From Microbacterium sp. MF43 (GTDB lineage Bacteria; Actinomycetota; Actinomycetes; Actinomycetales; Microbacteriaceae), in the NCBI RefSeq assembly GCF_012847295.1, contig NZ_JABBDY010000003.1:248001-312000 (forward strand): a DNA stretch of 64,000 bases, read 5' to 3'. The position numbers and the translations under genes are program-made. Of this stretch, positions 55,663 through 64,000 are shown one piece after another. The notes under the pieces are model-generated. The model made no database searches. It was not told where the DNA came from and saw nothing but the letters and a program-made list of their open reading frames with translations. Positions within the stretch are counted from its first letter, which is position 1, and every line of letters starts with the position of its first letter.

Positions 55663-55692
55663 CTCGCGTCAGAAGATCTCGCGTCAGAAGAT
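55663..55692. repeat. 15-bp tandem duplication across the VKOR stop codon
   Basis: CTCGCGTCAGAAGAT occurs twice head-to-tail without error (55663-55677 and 55678-55692). The second copy contains the VKOR stop codon (TCA at 55684-55686, minus strand). The repeat is a multiple of three, so the copy beyond the stop would still be in frame. Confidence 0.9.
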
Positions 55693-56286
55693 GCTGCCCA
55701 GAACGTCGAGCCGCACCTGGGCGAGGATCGCGATCACGGCGTAGCTGACGACGGCGAACAACGGCACCCATCCCATGAGAGCGCCGGCCGCGCGCCGCGC
55801 CCTCGGTCCGACGGGCACCATGCCGGTGCGCAGGACGTGGAGGGTCACGACGTAGAACGTGGGGATCGTCACCGCCCACGTCACCATGCACCACGGGCAC
55901 AGGGTGCCGAGCACGAAGATGCTCTGCGAGATCAGCCAGATCACGAACGCGAAGGCGAAGAGCACTCCCAGTTCGAACAAGAGCCAGAACCACCGCGCGA
56001 ATCGCGCACCCGCGAGCAAGGCCATCCCGACCACGATCGGCGCGACCCACCCTGTCAGCCCGAGGATCGGATTGGGGAAACCGAAGACGCTTCCCTGCCA
56101 CGACTCGAGGTTCGCCGTGCACTGGACCAGCACGCTGAAGTCGCAGGACGCGATGGCGTCGGGGTCGGCGAGCAGGTGGAACCTCTCGACCGTCAGCTGG
56201 AAAGCCGCCCACCAGCCGATCGCGCCGGCGACGACGAGCCACACGGCCATCAGCGGGTGGCGGGTAGGCGAGGGACGCTCGGACAT
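55684..56286 (-). CDS. vitamin K epoxide reductase (VKOR) family protein
   Basis: VKOR homologues reoxidise a periplasmic thioredoxin-like partner during disulfide bond formation. The 200-aa protein has four or five membrane helices, the redox-active C130-P-W-C133 at the end of a helix (LCPWCMVTW), and the loop cysteines C48 and C56 in CDFSVLVQC. Conserved Ser/Asn residues of SFGFPNPILGL-like (here VFGFPNPILGL) are present. No DsbA-like partner is encoded next to it. ATG 56286 is chosen by family length and the N-terminus MSERPSPTRHP. The end lies in a 15-bp tandem repeat. Confidence 0.9.
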   Translation of the reverse strand: MSERPSPTRHPLMAVWLVVAGAIGWWAAFQLTVERFHLLADPDAIASCDFSVLVQCTANLESWQGSVFGFPNPILGLTGWVAPIVVGMALLAGARFARWFWLLFELGVLFAFAFVIWLISQSIFVLGTLCPWCMVTWAVTIPTFYVVTLHVLRTGMVPVGPRARRAAGALMGWVPLFAVVSYAVIAILAQVRLDVLGSIF

Positions 56287-56592
56287 GCTCCGGATTATGG
56301 CATCGAGGACGGATCGGATGCCTCGTGCGGGGCCGTGTGAAATCGTCGGCGTGGCGTCGGCGAGCAATCGGCGGGCGAAAGTGCGATAATGAGTGTCGAT
56401 GTGCTGCGGCCGCGCCGCGACGCGCATCACCAGAAGACTTCAGGGCGACGAATGCCCGTGGCAGCGCGTTTTCCCGCCGCATGAGCCGGGATCCCGCTGC
56501 AGACCGAGTGAGTTCGCGGCACCGCAGGTGCGGCACCGCAAGAGATTTCGCCGGGCGGCGCGCGGTGCCGACCCGCAGGGAGTAAGCCAGTG
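56287..56592. other. leader/divergent region upstream of the RNase E/G gene
   Basis: The 306-bp gap between VKOR and rne/rng has no coding sequence that I can support. A GATAAT -10-like box lies at 56385-56390, about 200 bp before the start codon, without a clear -35. The rest would be a long 5' untranslated leader, as is common for genes of the RNase E family, which control their own mRNA. It would also contain the VKOR promoter. Confidence 0.45.
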
Positions 56593-58926
56593 ATGGCCGA
56601 TGGAACAGATGAAGACCTCAACCCCCAGACCGGATCGGATGCTTCACCCGCACCAGGCGGTGTGAGCGCGCACTCCGACGGGTCGCCGGCTGAGGCCGAG
56701 ACCGAAGCGGTCATCGAGGCCGTCGAGGTCTACGAGGAGGGCGCGCCCGCACCGGAGTCCGCTCCTGCGGAGGAGCCGGCGCCCGCTGACGGGGCGGCAG
56801 CTGCGGATGAGTCCGCTCCTGCCGACGAGCCGGCACCTGCGGAAGAGCCCGAGGCGCCCGAAGCAGAGCCCGAGCCCGAGCCGACTGGACCGGTCACCGC
56901 CGTGTCGCTGGGTCTGCTGCCCGAGACGTTCGTCTCGGCCGTGTCGACTCAACTGCACTTCTACGCGCCCGAGATCGCACCCCTTCCGGCCCCGCCGAGC
57001 GAGCCCGAGCAGGAGCAGTCCTCGGGGTCGTCACGGCGCCGCAGCCGTCGCCGCGGGGGAGAGGGGCAGCGCAGCGAGGCATCCGAGTCCGCCTCCGAAC
57101 CGTCGCCGCCGCGTCAGCGCGCGGTCGAGCTCATCACTGAGCCGCAGCGCATCAAGGGGTCCACGCGTCTCGAGGCGAAGAAGCAGCGCCGTCGCGATGG
57201 CCGCGAAGCGGGCCGTCGGCGCGCCGTGGTCACCGAGGCGGAGTTCCTGGCACGCCGTGAGGCCGTCGACCGCGTGATGATCGTGCGCTCCAAGAACGGA
57301 CGCATCCAGATCGCAGTGCTCGAAGACAACGTGCTGGTAGAGCACTATGTCGCGCGCAACCAGGACGCCTCGCTGATCGGAAACGTCTACCTCGGCCGCG
57401 TGCAGAACGTGCTGCCGAGCATGGAGGCCGCGTTCGTCGACATCGGACGCGGCCGCAACGCGGTCCTGTACTCGGGTGAGGTGGACTGGGATGCCGTTGA
57501 GACGGGCAACCAGCCGCGCCGCATCGAGCTCGCGCTGAAGTCGGGCGACAAGGTGCTCGTGCAGGTCACCAAGGATCCGGTCGGCCACAAGGGCGCGCGC
57601 CTCACGAGCCAGATCTCGCTGCCGGGCCGCTATCTCGTGTATGTGCCGGGCGGGGCGATGAACGGGATCTCCCGCAAGCTCCCCGACACCGAGCGCGCAC
57701 GTCTGAAGAAGATCCTCAAGGAGGTCCTCCCCGAGTCGTCGGGCGTCATCGTGCGCACGGCCGCCGAGGGTGCGACCGAGGAGCAGCTGACGCGGGACGT
57801 TCAGCGCCTCACCACCCAGTGGGAGCACATCAGCAAGCAGATCCAGACCATCCAGGCCCCCGCGCTGCTGCACTCCGAGCCCGACCTGCTGGTCAAGATC
57901 GTCCGGGACGTCTTCAACGAGGACTTCTCGAAGATGCTCATCCAAGGCGAGGACGCGCACCACACGATCACGAAGTACGTCGAGAGTGTGGCGCCGGACC
58001 TTCTCGAGCGCGTCGAGGCGTACGAGGGCGACCGGGACCCGTTCGACGAGTTCCGCGTGACGGAGCAGATCGAGAAGGCACTCGACCGCAAGGTGTGGCT
58101 GCCCTCGGGCGGGTCGCTCGTCATCGACCGCACTGAGGCGATGACCGTCGTCGACGTCAACACCGGCAAGTTCGTCGGTTCGGGCGGCAATCTCGAGGAG
58201 ACCGTCACCAAGAACAACCTGGAGGCGGCGGAGGAGATCGTGCGGCAGCTGCGCCTGCGCGACATCGGCGGGATCATCGTCGTCGACTTCATCGACATGG
58301 TGCTCGAATCCAACCGCGACCTCGTGCTGCGGCGTCTGGTCGAGTGCCTGAGTCGCGACCGCACCAAGCATCAGGTCGCCGAGGTCACTTCGCTGGGTCT
58401 CGTCCAGATGACGCGCAAGAAGCTCGGCCTCGGCCTTCTCGAGACCTTCAGCGAACCGTGCGAGGTGTGCGCGGGCCGCGGCCTCATCGTGCATCACGAC
58501 CCGGTGGTCAAGCATCGGGGTGCGCAGTCCGCGGGCGGATCGTCCTCGCAGCGTCGTCCTCGCGGAGGCGGTTCGGCCCAGCCGGCCGGCGGCGGGTCCA
58601 ATGGCACGCACGTGATCACCGAGGGTGTGAAGTCGGCGCTCGCGCAGATCGCGGCATCGACCATCCACCATCACGAGGAGCCGACGGTCGAGGAGACCGC
58701 TGCGGCGGCGGAGGTGCCCGTCGAGCGTCCGAAGAAGGCGCGCAAGAAGCGCGGGGAGCCGAAGGAGCGCGCCAAGGCGCCGAAGACCGAGAAGGACCTG
58801 CTGCTGGACTCCGTGCTGAGCGCCCTGCCAGAGCCGAAGGCGCCGGGCCAGGGGCGTTCCCGCCGGCGGGTGACGACGGCCGCCCTCACCGGCACGCCCG
58901 TCGCGCACACGCCGGTCGACGACTGA
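56593..58926 (+). CDS. rne: ribonuclease E/G
   Basis: This endoribonuclease starts mRNA decay and matures rRNA and tRNA. The 777-aa protein has an N-terminal acidic, Pro/Ala/Glu-rich extension (about 1-200), then a catalytic core: S1 domain NVYLGRVQNVLPSMEAAFVDIG near 260, a 5'-sensor/RNase H-like region, DNase I-like Asp residues in TVVDVNTGKF and IVVDFIDMV, and the zinc-link Cys pair C623/C626 in CEVCAGRG. The C-terminal Lys/Arg-rich tail (about 690-777) is disordered. ATG at 56593 is chosen over the GTG at 56590, with GGGAG upstream. A DUF4031 gene lies just downstream, tail to tail. Confidence 0.94.
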   Translation: MADGTDEDLNPQTGSDASPAPGGVSAHSDGSPAEAETEAVIEAVEVYEEGAPAPESAPAEEPAPADGAAAADESAPADEPAPAEEPEAPEAEPEPEPTGPVTAVSLGLLPETFVSAVSTQLHFYAPEIAPLPAPPSEPEQEQSSGSSRRRSRRRGGEGQRSEASESASEPSPPRQRAVELITEPQRIKGSTRLEAKKQRRRDGREAGRRRAVVTEAEFLARREAVDRVMIVRSKNGRIQIAVLEDNVLVEHYVARNQDASLIGNVYLGRVQNVLPSMEAAFVDIGRGRNAVLYSGEVDWDAVETGNQPRRIELALKSGDKVLVQVTKDPVGHKGARLTSQISLPGRYLVYVPGGAMNGISRKLPDTERARLKKILKEVLPESSGVIVRTAAEGATEEQLTRDVQRLTTQWEHISKQIQTIQAPALLHSEPDLLVKIVRDVFNEDFSKMLIQGEDAHHTITKYVESVAPDLLERVEAYEGDRDPFDEFRVTEQIEKALDRKVWLPSGGSLVIDRTEAMTVVDVNTGKFVGSGGNLEETVTKNNLEAAEEIVRQLRLRDIGGIIVVDFIDMVLESNRDLVLRRLVECLSRDRTKHQVAEVTSLGLVQMTRKKLGLGLLETFSEPCEVCAGRGLIVHHDPVVKHRGAQSAGGSSSQRRPRGGGSAQPAGGGSNGTHVITEGVKSALAQIAASTIHHHEEPTVEETAAAAEVPVERPKKARKKRGEPKERAKAPKTEKDLLLDSVLSALPEPKAPGQGRSRRRVTTAALTGTPVAHTPVDD

Positions 58927-58945
58927 CGGCGCGCGCGCCGGTCCT

Positions 58946-59221
58946 TCAGCGGCCGGCGCGGCGCTCGCGTCCCGGGACGCGCAGCCCGGATGCGATCAGG
59001 CGCCGGACGAGTTCGCGTCCGCTCACGTGCTCGGCCCCGGCGGCGACCAGCCGCGCATGCGCCTCATCCGGCACGTCGTAGTGGTCCAGATCGAAGCCAC
59101 GGCGTGGGATCCCGTTCGCCGCGGCGAAGGCGTGAAGCTCCTCGAGGTCCGAGTCGCTCACGAGATGCGCCCAGAGCCGACCGTGCGCCGGCCAGAGCGG
59201 GTCGTCGATGAGGATGGCCAC
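58946..59221 (-). CDS. DUF4031 domain protein
   Basis: A 91-aa protein matching the DUF4031 family: AILIDDPLWPAHGRLWAHLVSDSDLEELHAFAAANGIPRRGFDLDHYDVPDEAHARLVAAGAE-type sequence, divided here into its repeating W/H and D-H-Y-D-V blocks. The His/Asp-rich D-H-Y-D motif could bind a metal, but no activity is known. It converges with rne, and its start lies 240 bp from rplU. No signal peptide. Confidence 0.8.
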   Translation of the reverse strand: MAILIDDPLWPAHGRLWAHLVSDSDLEELHAFAAANGIPRRGFDLDHYDVPDEAHARLVAAGAEHVSGRELVRRLIASGLRVPGRERRAGR

Positions 59222-59461
59222 GTCGCGATCCTATGCGCTCGAGGGAAGGACACGGCTCGTCGCGCTTTTGCCGTATGTCGCGGCATCCGGTAAAGTTGTC
59301 CTTTGGTGCGTCACGCGTCGCAGGTTCACGGCGATGCTCGACGGGCCCCGGCATCCGGCTCGGGCCGTCCATCCGCACCACGACTTCCTCTTCTCGCAAG
59401 AGCAGAGTCTCGCAAAAGCAACCGGAGCCGTGCGCTCCATCCCAGTAGAAACAGGTGTGAA
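59222..59461. other. 5' leader region of rplU, no gene seen
   Basis: The 240-bp gap before rplU includes a good sigma-70-type promoter (see the next entry), a leader of about 160 nt and the SD AGGTG. No ORF or structured RNA was recognised; the promoter for the DUF4031 gene should be in its left part. Confidence 0.5.
59268..59296 (+). promoter_or_regulatory. sigma-70-type promoter for rplU-rpmA
   Basis: TTGCCG (59268-59273) and TAAAGT (59291-59296) are separated by exactly 17 bp. This is the best -35/-10 pair in the window and lies about 165 bp before the rplU start codon. Confidence 0.7.
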
Positions 59462-59770
59462 GTGGTTTACGCAGTTGTGCGCGCCGGTGGCCGGCAGGAG
59501 AAGGTCGAGGTCGGCACGATCGTCGTTCTCGACCGCCAGGCCGCGAAGATCGGCGACAAGATCGAGCTGCCCGCCGTCCTGCTCGTCGACGGCGACGCTG
59601 TCACGACCGACGCCGACAAGCTCGCCAAGGTGACCGTGACGGCCGAGGTGCTCGGCGAGGAGCGCGGCCCCAAGATCGTGATCCAGAAGTTCAAGAACAA
59701 GACCGGCTACAAGAAGCGCCAGGGCCACCGTCAGGACCTCACGCGCGTCAAGGTCACCGGCATCAAGTAA
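59462..59770 (+). CDS. rplU: 50S ribosomal protein L21
   Basis: The 102-aa protein begins with a GTG-coded Met: [24 protein letters not shown] is the standard L21 N-terminus, and the conserved [25 protein letters not shown] ends it. It folds on 23S rRNA domain I/II. The frame continues upstream but only the GTG at 59462 gives the right length. It is followed 20 bp later by rpmA, as in most bacteria, and driven by the promoter described above. Confidence 0.95.
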   Translation: MVYAVVRAGGRQEKVEVGTIVVLDRQAAKIGDKIELPAVLLVDGDAVTTDADKLAKVTVTAEVLGEERGPKIVIQKFKNKTGYKKRQGHRQDLTRVKVTGIK

Positions 59771-59790
59771 GTCCAGGAAGAGACGCAGAG

Positions 59791-60048
59791 ATGGCACACA
59801 AAAAGGGCGCAAGCTCCACCCGTAACGGTCGTGACTCCAACGCTCAGCGACTGGGCGTGAAGCGCTTCGGCGGCCAGAAGGTCCTCGCGGGCGAGATCAT
59901 CGTCCGTCAGCGCGGCACTCACTTCCACCCCGGCGCCAACGTCGGCCGCGGTGGCGACGACACGCTGTTCGCCCTCGCGGCGGGCGCGGTCGAGTTCGGC
60001 AACAAGGGCGGCCGCAAGGTCGTCAACATCGTGGCGAACGCGGAGTAA
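59791..60048 (+). CDS. rpmA: 50S ribosomal protein L27
   Basis: The 85-aa protein shows the L27 N-terminus [20 protein letters not shown] that reaches the peptidyl-transferase centre, and [21 protein letters not shown]. The AGGAAGAG SD precedes ATG. It lies 20 nt after rplU in the same operon. A hairpin terminator follows. Confidence 0.97.
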   Translation: MAHKKGASSTRNGRDSNAQRLGVKRFGGQKVLAGEIIVRQRGTHFHPGANVGRGGDDTLFALAAGAVEFGNKGGRKVVNIVANAE

Positions 60049-60071
60049 TCCACGCGCTGCGCAATTCTCGA

Positions 60072-60101
60072 GGAAGGGGCGGGCTTCGGCTCGCCCCTTC
60101 C
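60072..60101 (+). terminator. hairpin terminator after rpmA
   Basis: Arms GGAAGGGGCGGGC and GCTCGCCCCTTCC (60072-60084 and 60089-60101) pair through 13 positions with one G-U, closed by a TTCG tetraloop, followed by CTTTACC. It separates rplU-rpmA from obg. Confidence 0.85.
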
Positions 60102-60145
60102 CTTTACCCTGGGGTTGACCCAGGACGCTTCATGAAGGAGTTCGC

Positions 60146-61654
60146 ATGGTGACGTTCGTCGACCGCGTGACGCTGCATCTGCGCGCGGGCAAGGGCGGCA
60201 ACGGCTGCGTCTCTGTGAAGCGCGAGAAGTTCAAGCCGCTCGCCGGCCCCGACGGGGGCAACGGCGGTCACGGCGGCGACATCGTGCTGGTCGCCGACCC
60301 CCAGGTGACCACGCTCTTGTCGTACCACCACTCGCCGCACCGCGCCGGCGGAAACGGCGGCTTCGGCATGGGCGATCATCGCTCGGGTGCGGCGGGGGAT
60401 TCGCTCGAGCTGCCTGTGCCGGTCGGGACGGTGGTGAAGGATGCCTCGGGCGAGGCGCTCGTCGACATGATCGAGCCGGGAATGCGGTTCGTCGTGGCGC
60501 CGGGCGGCATCGGTGGGCTCGGCAACGCAGCTCTCGCGAATCCCAAGCGCAAGGCGCCCGGGTTCGCGCTCCTCGGCACGCCGGGGTGGGAGGGAGACGT
60601 CCTCCTCGAACTGAAGACGGTGGCCGATGTGGCGCTGGTCGGCTTCCCCTCCGCCGGGAAGTCCAGCCTCATCGCAGCGGTCTCGGCCGCGCGCCCCAAG
60701 ATCGCCGACTACCCGTTCACGACTCTTCATCCGAATCTGGGCGTGGTCCAGGCGGGCGACACGCGTTTCACGGTGGCCGACGTGCCGGGCCTCATCGAGG
60801 GCGCCAGTGAGGGCAAGGGCCTGGGCCTGGAGTTCCTCCGCCACGTCGAGCGCTGCACCGCGCTCGTCCATGTGCTCGACTGCGCGACCCTCGACCCCGG
60901 CCGCGACCCGCTCACGGATCTCGACGTGATCCTCGCAGAGCTCGGCGCCTATCCGGTGCCCGAGGGGCAGGTGCCTCTGCTCGAGCGTCCGCAGCTGGTC
61001 GCCCTCAACAAGGTCGACGTGCCCGAGGCGAAGGATCTGGCCGATCTCGTGCGCCCCGAACTGGAGGCGCGCGGATTCCGCGTGTTCGAGATCTCCACCG
61101 TGAGCCACGAGGGCCTTCGGCAGCTCACCTTCGCCCTGGGCGACATCGTCGCGCAGCACCGGCTCGAGCAGGCGAAGACACCGGTCCCCGAGCGCATCGT
61201 GATCCGTCCCAAGGGATCCGAGAAGGACTTCTGGATCCGCGTCGAAGGCGGCACCTACGGCAACGTCTATCGGATCCTCGGCGAGAAGCCGGTGCGATGG
61301 GTGCACCAGACCGACTTCCAGAACGAGGAGGCGGTCGGATACCTCGCGGACCGGCTCGAGAAGCTCGGCGTCGAAGACGAGCTCTTCCGTGCCGGTGCGA
61401 CCCCGGGAGCGACCGTCGTCATCGGCGAGGGCGACGGGATCGTGTTCGACTGGGAGCCCTCGCTGAAGTCGGCTGCTGAGCTCGCGACCGCCCCGCGTGG
61501 CACCGACCCGCGCCTGCTGCAGAGCAACCGTCGCACCACGTCGGAGCGCCGCGAGCGCTACCACGAGTTGATGGACGCGAAGGCCGAAGCCCGCGCCGAG
61601 CTCGAGGCCGAGCGCCGGGCTGCGCGCAGCTGGGACGGCGAGGGCGACGAGTGA
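60146..61654 (+). CDS. obg: GTPase Obg/CgtA
   Basis: Obg is a ribosome-associated GTPase that assists 50S assembly and stress signalling. The 502-aa protein has the glycine-rich Obg domain (about 1-160: [33 protein letters not shown]), and the G domain with G1 GFPSAGKSS at about 167. Switch regions [14 protein letters not shown] and [16 protein letters not shown] follow, with NKVDV for guanine. A C-terminal OCT domain is near 340-430. A charged Ala/Glu/Arg tail ends it. The following gene overlaps by 4 nt (GTGA). Confidence 0.96.
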   Translation: MVTFVDRVTLHLRAGKGGNGCVSVKREKFKPLAGPDGGNGGHGGDIVLVADPQVTTLLSYHHSPHRAGGNGGFGMGDHRSGAAGDSLELPVPVGTVVKDASGEALVDMIEPGMRFVVAPGGIGGLGNAALANPKRKAPGFALLGTPGWEGDVLLELKTVADVALVGFPSAGKSSLIAAVSAARPKIADYPFTTLHPNLGVVQAGDTRFTVADVPGLIEGASEGKGLGLEFLRHVERCTALVHVLDCATLDPGRDPLTDLDVILAELGAYPVPEGQVPLLERPQLVALNKVDVPEAKDLADLVRPELEARGFRVFEISTVSHEGLRQLTFALGDIVAQHRLEQAKTPVPERIVIRPKGSEKDFWIRVEGGTYGNVYRILGEKPVRWVHQTDFQNEEAVGYLADRLEKLGVEDELFRAGATPGATVVIGEGDGIVFDWEPSLKSAAELATAPRGTDPRLLQSNRRTTSERRERYHELMDAKAEARAELEAERRAARSWDGEGDE

Positions 61655-62481
61655 GCTTCGCGGCACGGCAGGGCATCCGCACGGCGCGCCGCGTCGTCGT
61701 CAAAGTGGGCTCGTCGTCGATCAGCGGTGAGAACTCCGAGAAGATCGGTCCGATCGTCGACGCCCTCGCTGCCGCTCACGGGCGGGGCACGGAAGTCGTG
61801 CTGGTTTCGTCGGGTGCGATCGCGACCGGGATGCCCTTCCTGCAGCTCGACGAGCGACCGACCGATCTCGCGACGCAGCAGGCGGCGGCCGCGGTGGGTC
61901 AGAACGTCCTCATCTACCGGTACCAGGCGGCTCTGCGCGAGTTCCGCATCGTCGCCGGGCAGGTTCTGCTGACAGCGGGGGACCTCGAGAATCCCACGCA
62001 CCGATCGAACGCACGCCGCGCGATGGAGCGCCTTCTCGGACTGCGCATCCTCCCGATCGTCAACGAGAACGACACGGTCGCCACGCACGAGATCCGCTTC
62101 GGCGACAACGATCGGCTCGCCGCCCTCGTCGCGCAGCTCGTCGGCGCCGACGCCCTCGTTCTCCTGAGCGACATCGAGTGCCTGTACACCCGTCCCCCCG
62201 GTGAGCCGGGCGCCGTCCCGATCAAGCGCGTCGCGTACGGAGACGACCTGCACGGGTTCGAGTTCGGCTCCGTCGTGGTGAACAGCGTCGGGACCGGCGG
62301 GGCGGCGACCAAGGTCACGGCCGCGCGGCTCGCCGCGGCATCCGGGATCGGCGTTCTCGTGACGAGCGCCGACCTCGTCGACCAGGCGCTCAACGGCGAC
62401 GACATCGGCACGTGGTTCCAGCCGAACCCCGAACCGGGGGCGCCGGTCGGGACCGGTCCGATCCGGACCGCCGCTCGATAA
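61651..62481 (+). CDS. proB: glutamate 5-kinase without PUA domain
   Basis: ProB phosphorylates glutamate in proline synthesis. The 276-aa protein is an amino-acid-kinase fold: [90 protein letters not shown]. It ends soon after the kinase domain, so the RNA-binding-like PUA domain of the 367-aa E. coli enzyme is missing. GTG 61651 overlaps the obg stop. It precedes proA by 9 bp. Confidence 0.94.
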   Translation: MSFAARQGIRTARRVVVKVGSSSISGENSEKIGPIVDALAAAHGRGTEVVLVSSGAIATGMPFLQLDERPTDLATQQAAAAVGQNVLIYRYQAALREFRIVAGQVLLTAGDLENPTHRSNARRAMERLLGLRILPIVNENDTVATHEIRFGDNDRLAALVAQLVGADALVLLSDIECLYTRPPGEPGAVPIKRVAYGDDLHGFEFGSVVVNSVGTGGAATKVTAARLAAASGIGVLVTSADLVDQALNGDDIGTWFQPNPEPGAPVGTGPIRTAAR

Positions 62482-62490
62482 ACTGGGCGG

Positions 62491-63750
62491 ATGACCACGA
62501 CGGCCACGACCGCGCGCGAGCGGATGATGCTCGCCAAGGAGGCCTCGCGCAGCATCGGTCTCCTCTCCGACGCCGAGAAGCGCGACGCCCTGCTCTCGAT
62601 CGCATCCGCGCTCGAGGCGTCCGAGGCGGAGATCGTCGCCGCGAACACCGAGGACCTCGAACGCGGCCGCGCGACCGGCCTGTCGGAAGCACTTCAGGAT
62701 CGCCTGCGCCTCGACGCCCCTCGCGTGGCGGCGCTGGCCACCGCGGTGCGCGAGATCGCGGCGCTGCCCGACCCGGTCGGCCGCGTCCTGGACGAGCGGA
62801 CCCTCGCCAACGGCGTCGCACTGACGAAGGTCTCCGTTCCGTTCGGCGTCGTCGGCTCGATCTACGAGGCGCGCCCGAACGTGACCGTCGACATCGCCGC
62901 GCTCGCCCTGCGCTCGGGGAACGCGGTGGTGCTCCGCGGCGGCTCGGCCGCCGAGAAGACGAACGGGGCCCTGGTTCGCGCGATGCGCGGTGCCCTCGCC
63001 GAGCGTGGGCTCGACCCCGAGGCGATCCAGACCGTCGACGACTTCGGACGCGACGGCGCCCGTGAGCTCATGCACGCGAGAGGCATCGTGGACGTGCTCG
63101 TGCCGCGCGGAAGCGCCCAGCTCATCGAGACGGTGGTGACCGAGTCGTCGGTTCCCGTCATCGAGACGGGCGCAGGGGTCGTGCACATCGTGCTCGACGA
63201 ATCCGCCCCCCTCGAGTGGGCGCGCGACATCGTCGTGAACGCCAAGACGCAGCGACCGAGCGTGTGCAACGCCGTCGAGACCGTGCTGGTGGTGGGGGAT
63301 GCCGCCGGCCGGCTCGTGCCGCCGGTCGTGGAGGCGCTGCGCGCGAATGGCGTCACGGTGCACGGTGACGAGGTCGTGGCCTCCCTGGCCGAAGGCGTGG
63401 TGCCGGCCACCGATGAGGACTGGGCGACCGAATATCTCAGTCTCGACGTCTCCATCCGTGCGGTCGACGACCTCGATGAGGCGCTCGCCCACATCCGTCG
63501 CTACTCGACCCACCACACCGAATCGATCATCACGCAGGACGCCGCACGGGCCGAGCGCTTCCTCGCCGAGGTCGACTCCGCCGTCGTGATGGCCAACACG
63601 TCCACGCGTTTCACCGACGGAGGCGAGTTCGGCTTCGGTGCAGAAGTCGGGATCTCCACGCAGAAGCTGCATGCACGCGGTCCGATGGGGCTGAGTGAGC
63701 TCACGAGCACGAAGTGGCTCGCGCGAGGCGTCGGGCAAGTCCGCGCGTGA
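62491..63750 (+). CDS. proA: gamma-glutamyl phosphate reductase
   Basis: ProA reduces gamma-glutamyl phosphate to glutamate semialdehyde with NADPH in proline synthesis. The 419-aa protein has the NAD(P)-binding and catalytic blocks of the ALDH-like ProA family: PFGVVGSIYEARPNVTVDIAALALRSGNAVVLRGGSAAE, SVPVIETGAGVVHIVLDE, and active-site Cys259 in SVCNAVETVLV. The terminal TRFTDGGEFGFGAEVGIST is also standard. The ATG follows proB by 9 nt with GGGCGG as SD. Confidence 0.95.
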   Translation: MTTTATTARERMMLAKEASRSIGLLSDAEKRDALLSIASALEASEAEIVAANTEDLERGRATGLSEALQDRLRLDAPRVAALATAVREIAALPDPVGRVLDERTLANGVALTKVSVPFGVVGSIYEARPNVTVDIAALALRSGNAVVLRGGSAAEKTNGALVRAMRGALAERGLDPEAIQTVDDFGRDGARELMHARGIVDVLVPRGSAQLIETVVTESSVPVIETGAGVVHIVLDESAPLEWARDIVVNAKTQRPSVCNAVETVLVVGDAAGRLVPPVVEALRANGVTVHGDEVVASLAEGVVPATDEDWATEYLSLDVSIRAVDDLDEALAHIRRYSTHHTESIITQDAARAERFLAEVDSAVVMANTSTRFTDGGEFGFGAEVGISTQKLHARGPMGLSELTSTKWLARGVGQVRA

Positions 63751-63800
63751 GCGCCTAAACTGAACACAGCACCGATGTTGGCGAACCGAACGGAGCCCGA

Positions 63801-64000
63801 ATGAACCTCGCCACGATTGTCGCCCTCGCTGCGGAGGAGTCCGAGCATCACGGCAACGTCGCTCTCGAGACCGTTCAGTACGGGATCATCGCCATCGTCG
63901 TCTTCGCGCTCCTGGCATTCGTGACGATGTCGTACCGCAACGTCGCGAATCGCCATGCGAACAAGGCCGAGGCGTATGCGCGCGCACACGCCAACGACGT
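63801..64000 (+). CDS. small membrane protein, 3' end beyond the window
   Basis: The first 66 codons or so of a short protein starting at ATG 63801 with GGAG 7 nt upstream. It has an acidic N-terminal stretch (EESEHHG), one predicted transmembrane helix (about residues 24-45: TVQYGIIAIVVFALLAFVTM) and a basic, Ala-rich cytoplasmic end (NRHANKAEAYARAHAND). No function is known. A weak TAAACT box lies at 63756-63761. Confidence 0.65.
   Translation, partial: MNLATIVALAAEESEHHGNVALETVQYGIIAIVVFALLAFVTMSYRNVANRHANKAEAYARAHAND

Noticed and set aside
1-64000. CRISPR arrays, insertion sequences, prophage, rRNA genes
   Set aside because: No regularly spaced repeats, no transposase or integrase, no phage structural genes and no rRNA sequence were recognised.

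Overview
The window is 64 kb of a very GC-rich, gene-dense bacterial chromosome. Protein content and gene order point to an actinobacterium, most likely family Microbacteriaceae (Microbacterium-like). Supporting signs are the DUF2017-clpS pair, clpP1-clpP2-clpX next to tig, rpiB beside an Nei1-type glycosylase as in mycobacteria, a T-box leader upstream of ileS, an RNase E/G with a long acidic N-terminus ahead of rplU-rpmA-obg-proB-proA, group II truncated haemoglobin, and many GTG starts and ATGA/GTGA overlaps. The genus is inference; no rRNA gene is present.

Layout. 0-4 kb: 3' part of dinB, a GerW/YtfJ-like protein, a P-loop protein, then a minus-strand operon (zincin, clpS, DUF2017), tRNA-His, oligoribonuclease and tRNA-Arg. 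4-6.5 kb: a divergent yczE-like/yczR-like (MocR) pair around CCAAT-type inverted repeats. 6.5-15.4 kb: an SSB paralogue, a lipoprotein, ettA, two thioesterases, a KstD-like flavoprotein, truncated haemoglobin and MscS. 15.4-23.1 kb: pepN, ferrochelatase, rpiB, nei, a PaiB-like protein and an amidohydrolase. 23.1-27.4 kb: multicopper oxidase, histidine kinase and response regulator, then dps. 27.5-31.5 kb: an OafA-type acyltransferase, gamma carbonic anhydrase, an A1S_2505-like protein and an alpha/beta hydrolase. 31.8-37 kb: tRNA-Gly, tRNA-Pro, tig, a TPR protein, clpP1, clpP2, clpX. 37.1-40.3 kb: an accessory-looking trio (hotdog-like protein, methyltransferase, hydrolase-LuxR fusion). 40.3-50 kb: M3 peptidase, an ArsR-like regulator/68-aa protein/MFS operon behind palindromic operators, valS, a pentapeptide-repeat protein and an MHS-type MFS transporter. 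50-56.3 kb: T-box leader, ileS, folC, a DUF4233 protein, ndk and a VKOR homologue. 56.3-64 kb: rne/rng, a DUF4031 protein, rplU, rpmA, obg, proB, proA and the start of a small membrane protein cut by the window edge.

Most of the window is core genome: proteostasis (tig, ClpP1P2X, ClpS), translation (ValS, IleS, EttA, L21, L27, Obg), nucleotide/RNA turnover (Orn, RNase E/G, Ndk), DNA repair (DinB, Nei), folate, haem and proline synthesis. The least ordinary parts are the 37.1-40.3 kb trio, the 42.35-44.7 kb regulator/exporter operon with its dense operator region, the yczE/yczR intergenic region, the ileS T-box leader, a 15-bp tandem duplication across the VKOR stop codon, and the repeated use of one GGATGCCGCGGC string in unrelated genes and in a terminator. 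I found no insertion sequence, prophage block or CRISPR array.
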